Below are positions 9,699 to 17,641 of a stretch of DNA of 64,000 nt, piece by piece (position 1 is the stretch's first letter; each line of letters begins with the position of its first letter). The translations under genes were made by a program, and so were the position numbers. The notes under the pieces are model-generated. The model was not told where the DNA came from. It worked only from the letters and a program-made list of their open reading frames with translations, and did no database searches. Where the stretch lies: contig NZ_JACHXS010000001.1 of the NCBI RefSeq assembly GCF_014192225.1, positions 460,440 to 524,439 of the forward strand, in the 5' to 3' direction. This DNA is from Pseudoduganella umbonata. Lineage in GTDB: Bacteria > Pseudomonadota > Gammaproteobacteria > Burkholderiales > Burkholderiaceae_D.

Positions 9699-10337
9699 AT
9701 GTCAGCAATGCGCAAGTTTGTCACGACCCTTCTCGCCGTGGGCACCGCGGCTTTCAGCCTGCAGTCGGGTGCCGCAACGCTCGGTTATGCCGACGTCGTG
9801 CTGGATTACTACGATAGTGGCGCAGGGCCGATCGCCGGCCCATACGGCGGTATCGGCGGCATCGGCGGCGGATATGGTCCTGTGACCACGGATGTCGTAC
9901 TAGGTGACGAACCGGGACCGGTCGGCTTCAACGATTTCCTGTCGCTGCCCACGGGATCCTATATCACCGTCGGCTTCACGGATGAAACGGCGGTCGATCG
10001 TGCCGGCGACGACATCTTTATCCAGGAAACGGGCGCCAGCGGCGAGCGTGCGAACGTCTACGTGAGCTCGGACCTGGTGAATTTCGTCTTTCTGGGCATT
10101 GCCGCCGATGATGTGACCACGGCATTCGACCTGGCGACGATCGGCTTCCTGGACCCGGTCCGGGCGGTCAAGATCGTGGGCCTGGACAGTCTCGGTGCTT
10201 CGCCTGGTTTCGATGTCGTCAATGTACAGGTGCTGCCAGGCAGTATCGCGCCGCCAGTGCCGGAACCGGCAACGGTGGGCATGCTGGTCGCTGGCCTGGG
10301 CCTGATTTTCGTGGCCGCTCGCCGCCGCCGGAAGTAA
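9699..10337 (+). CDS. PEP-CTERM sorting-domain protein
   Basis: 212 residues. The N-terminal signal peptide (about 1-26) ends near SGAATLG. The C-terminus carries the exosortase/PEP-CTERM tripartite signal: VPEPATVGM, a hydrophobic helix (LVAGLGLIFVAA) and the basic tail RRRRK. The middle is Gly- and Asp-rich with no enzyme motif and reads like a beta-rich surface protein. AGGAAA precedes the start, which makes 9699 better than the Met at 9708. Such proteins are processed by exosortase EpsH/XrtA and linked to exopolysaccharide or biofilm; no exosortase gene lies in this window. A sigma-54 promoter lies directly upstream. Confidence 0.92.
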   Translation: MSAMRKFVTTLLAVGTAAFSLQSGAATLGYADVVLDYYDSGAGPIAGPYGGIGGIGGGYGPVTTDVVLGDEPGPVGFNDFLSLPTGSYITVGFTDETAVDRAGDDIFIQETGASGERANVYVSSDLVNFVFLGIAADDVTTAFDLATIGFLDPVRAVKIVGLDSLGASPGFDVVNVQVLPGSIAPPVPEPATVGMLVAGLGLIFVAARRRRK

Positions 10338-10357
10338 AGTGGTGAAAAAGCAGCGGA

Positions 10358-10387
10358 AGCGCGCCGCGCAAGCGAGTGCGGCGTGCT
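10358..10387 (+). terminator. Possible hairpin terminator without a T-run
   Basis: AGCGCGCCGC pairs with GCGGCGTGCT (10 bp with one G-T pair, 10-base loop) about 20 bp past the PEP-CTERM stop codon. No U-tract follows, so termination is uncertain. The remaining bases to 10584 show nothing else I can name. Confidence 0.3.
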
Positions 10388-10584
10388 CGGCTGTTCGGCA
10401 TCGGCATCCCGGAGGGTTTCAGACTGTCCGGGTTGTTTTCAGGCCGTTTTAGCGGACTGCCGTCAAAGCCGTCCAGCTGTCGTCATTGCGGATCGGCCCA
10501 TCCCCCATATCGCCGGTTCCATCGTGAGTCGTGCCAGTGCCACTTGCTCTCGATATGTCGTTCTCATCCATGGAGATTTGCGAC

Positions 10585-11196
10585 GTGGCTACTGCTCGAC
10601 ATTATCTGGTTCGTCTGTTGCTGCTTGTGGCCTTGGTGCCCGCTCAATATCCGGCCATGGCGCAAACCGCCGACAAGACAGCCGCGCCGATGCATGCGCA
10701 TGCCAGCAGGGACGACGCGGTAACGATATCCCGGGAAATCGACAGGATGATCGCAGTCATTGCCGAGCCAGAAACCCTGGGCAGTCTCCTGGGGCCGGAT
10801 CTGGAGCTGAGCCATTGCCTCAAGCTCGACAACGGCGCAACCCGGTGCACTTATTGGGATCAGTCGCGGGGCAATGGCCGTGCCCTGGCCCTTGTCGATC
10901 TCGATCTCCGGTCGTCGGTCCAGGCAGGTGACCTGGGCGGGACCGGGTTCTGGGACGCCAGAACCGATGTGTGCATCTCTCCCGACTCGCTCCGCCGGCT
11001 GGGCGCTCCCCGCGTCGACAGCGGTTTTCTTCCCGGCGAGCCATTCAGTGCCGGGGATGTCGTCGAGGTGACCGAGCATTCCTTCGACGATCTCCATCCG
11101 GCATGGGGAAAGGTCGACATGAAGATGCGGGTTCGAAACAGCTGCGTGACGGGTTTTCAGCTGCGACTTGGCAGGAAGGCCGATCGATCCGGGTGA
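10585..11196 (+). CDS. Hypothetical secreted protein
   Basis: I do not recognise this family. I prefer the GTG start at 10585 because GGAGA lies about 8 bases ahead and it gives a clean signal peptide, TARHYLVRLLLLVALVPAQ with cleavage near AMAQ. An in-frame ATG at 10531 gives 18 more residues but an awkward N-terminus. The mature part (about 175 residues) holds four Cys residues: HCLKL and TRCTYWDQ lie close together, then DVCISPDSLRR and RNSCVTGFQL, so two disulphides are possible. It is probably periplasmic. A second secreted hypothetical gene, broken by a stop codon, follows on the same strand and may have been its partner. Confidence 0.6.
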   Translation: MATARHYLVRLLLLVALVPAQYPAMAQTADKTAAPMHAHASRDDAVTISREIDRMIAVIAEPETLGSLLGPDLELSHCLKLDNGATRCTYWDQSRGNGRALALVDLDLRSSVQAGDLGGTGFWDARTDVCISPDSLRRLGAPRVDSGFLPGEPFSAGDVVEVTEHSFDDLHPAWGKVDMKMRVRNSCVTGFQLRLGRKADRSG

Positions 11197-11258
11197 ATGC
11201 GGGTATCCGCGTGGGAAAGCGCGTATTTTCGCGGCGATGTAACTGCTAAGCTACCGGA

Positions 11259-12038
11259 ATGACGAAACACGCATCCCGGCTGCGCTCCGGCCTGCTCACC
11301 ATGTTGTCGTATGCGGCGCTGGCATAAGCCGGGGCCGCAGTTGGCAGCACCTCATCGTGTGGACTGGGATTGCCTCCGGATGCTCCCGGTTACGCCGCGG
11401 CCCAGCAAAGGATCGCGGCTGAAAGCAGGGAGCGCGGCTACCAGACCGTGTGCGACGCCGACCTGGACCGTTTTCGGATCACCTTCCAGCCGGCACGCGA
11501 GGCCCTGGCCGGCCTGCCGTTCCAGCCGGTGGACCTGTCGGCCACGCCATTCTCGCGCTTCGCGATACTGGGCGCGATGATCGAGCGTGACAACACCGCG
11601 CGCAGCCGGGTATATCGCGGCTTCCGGATGCCCGGTGGCCGGACGGTGACCTTGTTCGAGCACGACATGTCGGTCGACGGCAGCAGCTCCTGGCGCAATC
11701 CCGAGGACGAACCCGAACGGGTAAACGGCCTGCCAGCCCGGTTGATCGTGCTGCGGACACCGGCGGGGGAGGCGGTCTCGCACCTGTCGTGGGTCGAGCA
11801 CCGGCGGTCGTACGAACTCTGGATCGACGCCAGTGTCGTCGACTCCCCATTGCGGGACGAGTTGTTCGCCATGGCCGCGTCATTGCCGCGGTCGGTTCCT
11901 GGCTGCCCTGGCGAAAAACCGCCGGAACCGGTACGCCTCGGCGCCGATGGTTTTCCCGACTTCGGGCCTGTCCCTTTGACGCTGCCGTATCCAGGACCGG
12001 ACGCAAGCTCCGCCACCAGCGGGCGGCCATGCAGATAG
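11259..12038 (+). pseudogene. Secreted hypothetical gene interrupted by an in-frame TAA in its leader
   Basis: From the ATG at 11259 the frame reads a signal-peptide-like leader (MTKHASRLRSGLLTMLSYAA), meets TAA at 11325-11327, then continues in the same frame as AGAAVGSTSSCGLGLPPDAP into a 222-codon stretch ending at 12038. A single base change would restore one continuous protein of about 259 residues whose leader has the layout of a secreted protein or lipoprotein. The remaining intact part (from a TTG at 11370) has no recognised domain: it contains GYQTVCDADLDRFRITFQ and VNGLPARLIVLRT. It could be a true nonsense mutation, a sequencing error, or a shorter cytosolic protein started at the TTG. 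The first two are favoured because the leader is in frame. Confidence 0.6.
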
Positions 12039-12084
12039 CCGGCCGGTTCAGCCGATGGACCTTGCGCCATTCAATGCCAGGAGC
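12035..12084 (+). repeat. 50-bp gene-tail repeat, copy A
   Basis: Starts with ATAGCCGGCCGGTTC, whose TAG is the stop of the preceding frame, and ends with CAATGCCAGGAGC. It aligns without gaps to 14716-14765 at 39 of 50 positions by eye. Confidence 0.55.
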
Positions 12085-12105
12085 ACCCGGGGGGCGCGCG
12101 CAGGT

Positions 12106-13653
12106 TCAGTCTCCGAACGCGCTGCCCCGCACCTTGGCATACACGGCATCGAAGACCTGCAGCTGCCGAAGCGCCGGCACCGGGCCCGTGCCGATCGGGT
12201 CGCCCAGACGCTGAACCTGGCCGGCCGCCCCGCGAAATGCCGGCCAGTGCGGCAATCCCTGGCCGTTGGGGTCGCCCGTGGCGGCAAAACGTACCCAGTA
12301 GTCCGACATCGCCGCGGCCAGCGCGTGGTCGGCGGCGCGCCACTTCCATGGCGCCTGCCCCAGGTGGTCGAACATGTACCACATCTCGGCAAAGTGGCTG
12401 GCGCCCCAGCCGGCATGCACCGAACCGGCGGGGAAGGGCGGCTGGTGTTCGAAGCTGTAGTAGTAAACCGGACTGCGCCCCGATTGCGCCAGCCGTGCCC
12501 ATGCCCACATGTCCCAGCCGAAGCGCAGGTCGCGTTCGAAGCCGAGGCGTGCATCGCGCGCCTGCGCGTCGGTGTCATGCGGGTAGGCCGCCAGCAAGGC
12601 CACCGGCAGGGCGCCGAAGCTTGCCGTGATGTCGGCCTCGAACCGGTCGGCGCGCACGGCGGTCACATCGACCAGCGCGCGCGCCTCCTCGCTGTTCGAA
12701 CCGATCAGCAAGGGCACGTCATGATTGCGCCCCCGCACATAGCCGTCATACGGCGACAGGGGCAATACATCCCCGTCGATTACCGGGTGGCTGACCGGAT
12801 TGGTGCCGGTCAGGCGTGCAGCCGGCAGCTTGCGCATCGCGTCCGGTGTGGTGGCGCCAAGCGCCTGCATATAGGCGACGCCATCGCGTTCGGCATTGGC
12901 CAGCAAGTAGCCGGGAGCCAGTTGCAACGGTTCGAAGATGCCCCCGCTCTGCGCAATGGCGCGCTGGAACAGTCCTTTCGCGCGCGGCGACACCAGCAGC
13001 GCGCTGACCGCCATCGCGCCGGCCGACTGTCCGGCGATGGTCACGCGCTGCGGGTCGCCGCCGAACGCCGCGATATTGCGCTGCACCCATTCCAGCGCCG
13101 CTATCTGGTCCATCAGGCCGTAATTGCCGGACGACCGATGCGGCGATTCGGCGCTCAGCGCCGGATGCGCCAGGAACCCCAGCGCGCCGAGACGGTAGGC
13201 GATGGTGACCACCAGCACGCCCTTGCGCGCCAGGCGGTCGCCGTGATAGAGCGGCATCGACGCCGAACCGTTGGTATAGCCGCCCCCGTGGATCCACACG
13301 ATCACCGGGAGGCGCTGGCCGGCGTGGCGCGGCGGCGCCCATATATTCAGGTACAGGCAGTCCTCGCTGACGGTCGGAGCCGCCTCGCCCGGCATCGATA
13401 CGCCCTGCTGCATGCACGCCGGCGCGAACTTGCCGGCTTCGCGCACGCCCTGCCATGCCGGCACCGGTTGCGGCGGCCGCCAGCGCAGCGCGCCCAGTGG
13501 CGGAAGCGCGAACGGAATGCCCCGATACACGTCGACGCCGGCCTGCCGCTGCCCGGCCACCGCGCCCTGCGCCGTCATCGCCGGTGCCGCCACCGCCCAG
13601 CCCGCACCTGACAACAGTACCGCCAGGCTTGCTTTGCAAATCGCCTTCCACAT
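12106..13653 (-). CDS. Secreted type-B carboxylesterase
   Basis: 515 residues from the ATG at 13653, chosen for GGGAG upstream and a good signal peptide (KASLAVLLSGAGWAVAAPA). It is an alpha/beta hydrolase of the carboxylesterase/lipase type-B family: oxyanion hole IHGGGYTNG, nucleophile in TIAGQSAGAMAVSALL, acidic residue in IGSNSEEA and catalytic His in GWGASHFAEMWY. Two of the usual family signatures (EDCLYLNIW and the GQSAGA elbow) are intact. It hydrolyses ester bonds; acetyl or feruloyl esters on plant glycans are possible given the neighbouring enzymes, but this is inference. Divergent from the LytTR regulator at 13784 and convergent with the broken hypothetical gene. Confidence 0.9.
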   Translation of the reverse strand: MWKAICKASLAVLLSGAGWAVAAPAMTAQGAVAGQRQAGVDVYRGIPFALPPLGALRWRPPQPVPAWQGVREAGKFAPACMQQGVSMPGEAAPTVSEDCLYLNIWAPPRHAGQRLPVIVWIHGGGYTNGSASMPLYHGDRLARKGVLVVTIAYRLGALGFLAHPALSAESPHRSSGNYGLMDQIAALEWVQRNIAAFGGDPQRVTIAGQSAGAMAVSALLVSPRAKGLFQRAIAQSGGIFEPLQLAPGYLLANAERDGVAYMQALGATTPDAMRKLPAARLTGTNPVSHPVIDGDVLPLSPYDGYVRGRNHDVPLLIGSNSEEARALVDVTAVRADRFEADITASFGALPVALLAAYPHDTDAQARDARLGFERDLRFGWDMWAWARLAQSGRSPVYYYSFEHQPPFPAGSVHAGWGASHFAEMWYMFDHLGQAPWKWRAADHALAAAMSDYWVRFAATGDPNGQGLPHWPAFRGAAGQVQRLGDPIGTGPVPALRQLQVFDAVYAKVRGSAFGD

Positions 13654-13771
13654 ACCCGCTCCCTTACGATTGGCCAGCAGCCAGTGTGGCCCGGCCGCGG
13701 TGGCGAGGCCAGACCGGCTGGTCACTGCGGGCACCGGCTCATCCCATTGTGGCCAGGCGTCCGATCGCTGC

Positions 13772-13777
13772 TAGAAT
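13772..13777 (+). promoter_or_regulatory. Possible -10 box giving a leaderless LytTR mRNA
   Basis: TAGAAT ends seven bases before the ATG at 13784, and TTGTGG lies 19 bp upstream as a weak -35. If used, transcription would begin at or next to the start codon. I see no Shine-Dalgarno sequence, which fits. Confidence 0.35.
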
Positions 13778-13783
13778 CGGCGC

Positions 13784-14719
13784 ATGACGACCTCCGCCAA
13801 TCGCGCTCCCATGCCGCACTGGCCCGCCTGGGTGCGGGCCCACGCGTGGGTCATGCTGTACTGGCTGGCCTTTCTCCTGGTGCTCGAACCGGGCAACATC
13901 CTGCGCGCCACCCAGGCCGGCCAGGCGTTGAGCTGGTCCCACGAGACGATCCGCATCCTGGTCGCTGCCCTGCTGGGCACGACTGTGACCACGGCGGTGC
14001 TGACGCTGGTCGAACGTTTTCCGCTGCGTGGTCCCCGGCGCCGCCGCCATCTGCTGATCCATGCTGCCGGCGCCGCCGGGTTGGCGCTGGCACTGGTGCT
14101 GGTATCGTGCGTGCTCGCGGCCTGGGTCTTCGCTGGCCGCTGGCTGCCGTCCTGGGACGAAATCCGGGACCAGCTGGTGGGCAATTTCACGCTGCTGATG
14201 GTCGCGCTGGCCGCCCTCGCTGCGCTGGCCCAGGCGAACCTCCATCGGACGGCCTTGCCGGCGTCGACGGCATCCACGGCATCCACGGCGAAGCCGGCCC
14301 AGCCGCTGACGCATGTGGAAGTCAAACGGCGCGGCCAGCTGCTATCGCTGCCTTTGTCCGAGGTGGACTGGATCGAAGCGCAAGGCAACTATGTCGCGCT
14401 GCACATCGGCGCTGAACAGTATCTGCTGCGCGACACCATTTCCGGCTTCTGCGCGCGGCTCGACAGCACCCGGTTCCTGCGTGTCCATCGCAGCATGATC
14501 GTCGCGACAGACCGCATCCGGAAGGTCGAAGCCTTGCCCAACAGCGATATGCTGCTGCATCTGCCACGTGGCGTAACGCTGCGGGCCAGCCGCAACTACG
14601 CCACCGCCGTCCGTGCGATCGCGGAACGGCTGGCGGCACGCGGCGACGGCGCACCCGCGACGCCGAGCCACGCCGAGTTCGAGGCGATGTCCGACCCGGG
14701 CAAGCGGCCGTGCCAATAG
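13784..14719 (+). CDS. Membrane-anchored LytTR-family transcriptional regulator
   Basis: 311 residues. The N-terminal half has about four membrane helices (around 22-40, 58-80, 88-115 and 133-150). A short linker contains a TAST repeat (residues 164-172). The C-terminal LytTR DNA-binding domain (about 178-285) shows SEVDWIEAQGNYVALHI and TRFLRVHRSMIVATDRI. There is no response-regulator receiver domain, so the membrane part may sense a signal directly. It stands between a carboxylesterase (divergent) and the lyase/GH2 pair (downstream, same strand), making it a candidate regulator of either; no LytTR-type direct-repeat operator could be identified with confidence. Confidence 0.88.
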   Translation: MTTSANRAPMPHWPAWVRAHAWVMLYWLAFLLVLEPGNILRATQAGQALSWSHETIRILVAALLGTTVTTAVLTLVERFPLRGPRRRRHLLIHAAGAAGLALALVLVSCVLAAWVFAGRWLPSWDEIRDQLVGNFTLLMVALAALAALAQANLHRTALPASTASTASTAKPAQPLTHVEVKRRGQLLSLPLSEVDWIEAQGNYVALHIGAEQYLLRDTISGFCARLDSTRFLRVHRSMIVATDRIRKVEALPNSDMLLHLPRGVTLRASRNYATAVRAIAERLAARGDGAPATPSHAEFEAMSDPGKRPCQ

Positions 14720-14765
14720 CCGGCCGGTTCGGGCGGCAGGAGTTCCGCCAATCAATGCCATGAGC
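14716..14765 (+). repeat. 50-bp gene-tail repeat, copy B
   Basis: Second copy of the segment at 12035-12084, again beginning at the stop codon of the upstream gene (here the LytTR regulator) and containing CAATGCCATGAGC. The two ends are almost identical (15/15 and 17/19) and the middle 16 bases have diverged. Confidence 0.55.
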
Positions 14766-14884
14766 ATTTCCGCCAGCCGATGGACACCGGCTGAGCGGAA
14801 CCTTACCATCTCCGCACACTAATATATTAGCTCGGCGTTCCGGGGAGGGCAGCATCCACCGGCAGCCGCGCACAGCGGAGACCC

Positions 14885-17620
14885 ATGTCCACCTGTCCCA
14901 CCTCGCGCAGGCGCTTCCTGCAATCGGCCGCGGCCGCATCCGTGCTGTCCACATTGCCGGGTCTGTCCGCCGCCATTACCGCCAACACCGGTGCGAAGGC
15001 AAAGCCGGTGTCGGGCACGGCGCTGCGCTGGCTCGATGGCCAGGCGCCGGCCCGCTTCGACGGCGCCACGCTGGGCGTGCCCTGGCCGCGCGGCACGCTG
15101 CGGCTGCCGGCCAGCAAGCGGCTGGACTTTACTTTGGGCGGCAACGGGCCGGCGATGCAATCCTGGCCGCTGGCGTACTGGCCGGATGGCTCGCTGAAGT
15201 GGACTGCCCATGCCATTGCCGGTGCCGCGCCTGCCGAGGGTTGGGAGCTGAAGGCCGGCGCATCGGCCGGCGGCAGCGTGGCGGTCCGGCAGGCAGCGGA
15301 CCAGGTGGTGGTCACGGCGGGCGACATCGTGTGGACGGTCCCGGCCGCAGGCGAGCACCTGGTCGCCAGCGCCGTGCGCGCGGGACGGGTCTCGTTGCGC
15401 AACCTGAAGCTGGTGGCGCTGCGCCAGGACGGGCCGGAGCCCGAGGCGGAAGGCAGCGTGGCGCGGCAGCCGTTCACCAGCAAGCTCGCGAAGGTGACCG
15501 TCGAACAGACCGGCCCGGTGCGCGCGGTGCTGAAACTGGATGGCATGCACACCGGCGGCGGGCGCGACTGGCTGCCCTTCTCGGTGCGCCTGTATTTCTA
15601 CGCGGGCTCGGACAGCGTGCGCGTCGTCCATTCGTTCATCTACGACGGCACGCCGGAACGCGATTTCATCCGCGGGCTGGGCGTGACGGCGCAGGTGCCG
15701 ATGACCGATGCGACCCACGACCGGCATGTCCGGTTCTCCGGCGAAGGCGCTGGCGTCTGGGGCGAGGCGGTGCGGCCCGTGACCGGCCTGCGGCGCGATC
15801 CCGGCCAGGCCTACAAGGATGCCCAGGTGGCCGGCCGGGCGCTGCCGCCGCTGGCCGGCATGGCAAAGCCGGTGCAGGACGGCCTGCCGTGGATTCCCGA
15901 GTGGGGCGATTTCTCGCTGGCGCAACTGGCGCCGGACGGTTTCACGCTGAAGAAGCGTACGAAAGCGGGGCGCGCCTGGATCGATGCGAATGCCGGCACG
16001 CGTTCGAAAGGGCTGGTGTATGCCGGCGGCGCGGCGGGCGGCGTGGTGCTGGGCCTGAAGGATTTCTGGCAGCGCGCGCCGGTGCAGCTGGACGTGCGCA
16101 ATGCCGCGACGCCGATGGCCGACGTGACGGCCTGGCTATGGTCGCCGTCCGCGCCGGCAATGGACATGCGTTCCTACCGGGGCGAGGATGGCATGGACAC
16201 GCACGACAAGCAGATCGCCGGCCTGAACATCACCTACGAGGACTACGAGGCGGGCTGGGATGCGGCCACCGGCGTGGCGCGCACGTCGGAACTGCAGCTG
16301 TGGGTGACGGGCGCCACGCCATCGCACGACACGCTGGCGGCGATGGCGGAGCAGGTCGCCAATCCGGCGCGGCTGGTCCTGTCGCCGGAACGCATCCACC
16401 AGTGCGGCGTGTTCGGCGACTGGGACCCGGCCGATGCCGGCACGCCGGCGCGCAAGCTGATCGAGGACCGGCTCGCGCTGCAGCTGGACCAGTACCTGCG
16501 CGAGACGGAACAGCATCGCTGGTACGGCTTCTGGTCGTACGGCGACGTGATGCACACGTACGACGCCGACCGCCACATGTGGCGCTACGACATCGGCGGC
16601 TATGCGTGGGACAACTCGGAACTGTCGACCGACCTGTGGCTGTGGTACAGCTACCTGCGCACTGGCCGCGCCGACATCTTCCGCTATGCCGAGGCGATGA
16701 CGCGCCACACGGGCGAGGTCGACGTGTACCACCTGGGCCGGTTCAAGGGCTTCGGCACGCGGCATGGCGTGCAGCACTGGTCCGACTCGTCGAAGCAGCC
16801 GCGCGTGTCGAACGCGGCCTACCGGCGCATCTATTATTTCCTGACCGCCGATGAACGGGTGGGCGACCTGATGCGCGAACTGCTCGATTCCGATGCCGGT
16901 CTGGCCAAGGTGGACATCTCGCGCAAACTGCCGAAGAAGGAAGGCGCGCCGCAGGACGGCTTCGTCAACGCGTCGTTCGGTACCGTGTGGGGCTCGCTGA
17001 TCGCGGCCTGGCTGGCCGAGTGGGAGCGCACCGGCGACGTCAAGTGGCGCGACAAGATCGTCAGCGGCATGCGCAGCATCGCCGCGTTGAAGCGGCAGTG
17101 GTTCGCCGCCGGTGCGCCGTACGACCATCGCACCGGCAAGTTCCAGGGCCCGGGCGACAACGCCAGCTTCTCGAACCTGAACGGCGTGTTCGGCGTGGTG
17201 GAGATGAATTCCGAGCTGCTGACCCTCGTCGACGAACCGGCCTACAGGAAGGCATGGCTGCAATACTGCCGCACCTACAACGCGCCGAAGGAGGACATCG
17301 TGGCGCTGCTGGGGCGCGACCCGGGCGGGCGCGGCATGAGCGACACGAATTCGAAGATGACCGCCTATGCGGCCTACCATGAACGCGACCGGGCACTGGC
17401 GCTGCGCGCCTGGCGCGAGTTCTTCCAGTCGGACTGGCTGAAGCCGGAGGGGAGCCGCACGCGCCGCGTGGGCGGTTCCGCCGTGCTGCGGCCGGTCGTC
17501 GAGCTGGCCAACACGAGTACCAACGGCTCGGCGCAATGGGGCCTGGCCGCCATCCAGCACATGGCGCTGGGTGGTGCCACGCTGGACGAAGCGGCCCGCG
17601 CCGCCGGGCTGATTCCCTAA
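14885..17620 (+). CDS. Tat-exported PL26-like exo-rhamnogalacturonan lyase family protein
   Basis: 911 residues. The N-terminus has a twin-arginine signal (SRRRFLQSAAAAS). The body follows the PcRGLX/YetA-type layout: an N-terminal RIFT-barrel-like part (about 40-130), a central beta-sandwich (to about 430) and a C-terminal alpha/alpha toroid rich in Trp and Tyr (WYGFWSYGDVMHTYD, YDIGGYAWDNSELSTDLWLWY). The family includes polysaccharide lyase 26, which releases disaccharides from rhamnogalacturonan I by beta-elimination. Assignment is by overall resemblance; I cannot verify every catalytic residue. The next gene, a GH2 enzyme, starts only 21 bp downstream, so the two are probably one operon. 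Confidence 0.75.
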   Translation: MSTCPTSRRRFLQSAAAASVLSTLPGLSAAITANTGAKAKPVSGTALRWLDGQAPARFDGATLGVPWPRGTLRLPASKRLDFTLGGNGPAMQSWPLAYWPDGSLKWTAHAIAGAAPAEGWELKAGASAGGSVAVRQAADQVVVTAGDIVWTVPAAGEHLVASAVRAGRVSLRNLKLVALRQDGPEPEAEGSVARQPFTSKLAKVTVEQTGPVRAVLKLDGMHTGGGRDWLPFSVRLYFYAGSDSVRVVHSFIYDGTPERDFIRGLGVTAQVPMTDATHDRHVRFSGEGAGVWGEAVRPVTGLRRDPGQAYKDAQVAGRALPPLAGMAKPVQDGLPWIPEWGDFSLAQLAPDGFTLKKRTKAGRAWIDANAGTRSKGLVYAGGAAGGVVLGLKDFWQRAPVQLDVRNAATPMADVTAWLWSPSAPAMDMRSYRGEDGMDTHDKQIAGLNITYEDYEAGWDAATGVARTSELQLWVTGATPSHDTLAAMAEQVANPARLVLSPERIHQCGVFGDWDPADAGTPARKLIEDRLALQLDQYLRETEQHRWYGFWSYGDVMHTYDADRHMWRYDIGGYAWDNSELSTDLWLWYSYLRTGRADIFRYAEAMTRHTGEVDVYHLGRFKGFGTRHGVQHWSDSSKQPRVSNAAYRRIYYFLTADERVGDLMRELLDSDAGLAKVDISRKLPKKEGAPQDGFVNASFGTVWGSLIAAWLAEWERTGDVKWRDKIVSGMRSIAALKRQWFAAGAPYDHRTGKFQGPGDNASFSNLNGVFGVVEMNSELLTLVDEPAYRKAWLQYCRTYNAPKEDIVALLGRDPGGRGMSDTNSKMTAYAAYHERDRALALRAWREFFQSDWLKPEGSRTRRVGGSAVLRPVVELANTSTNGSAQWGLAAIQHMALGGATLDEAARAAGLIP

Positions 17621-17641
17621 CTTTCCCGAGATCGACAGACG

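Noticed and set aside
10383..10931. Second frame overlapping the hypothetical secreted gene
   Set aside because: No signal peptide or ribosome site, and composition unlike the neighbouring genes; the frame from 10585 gives a clear signal peptide.
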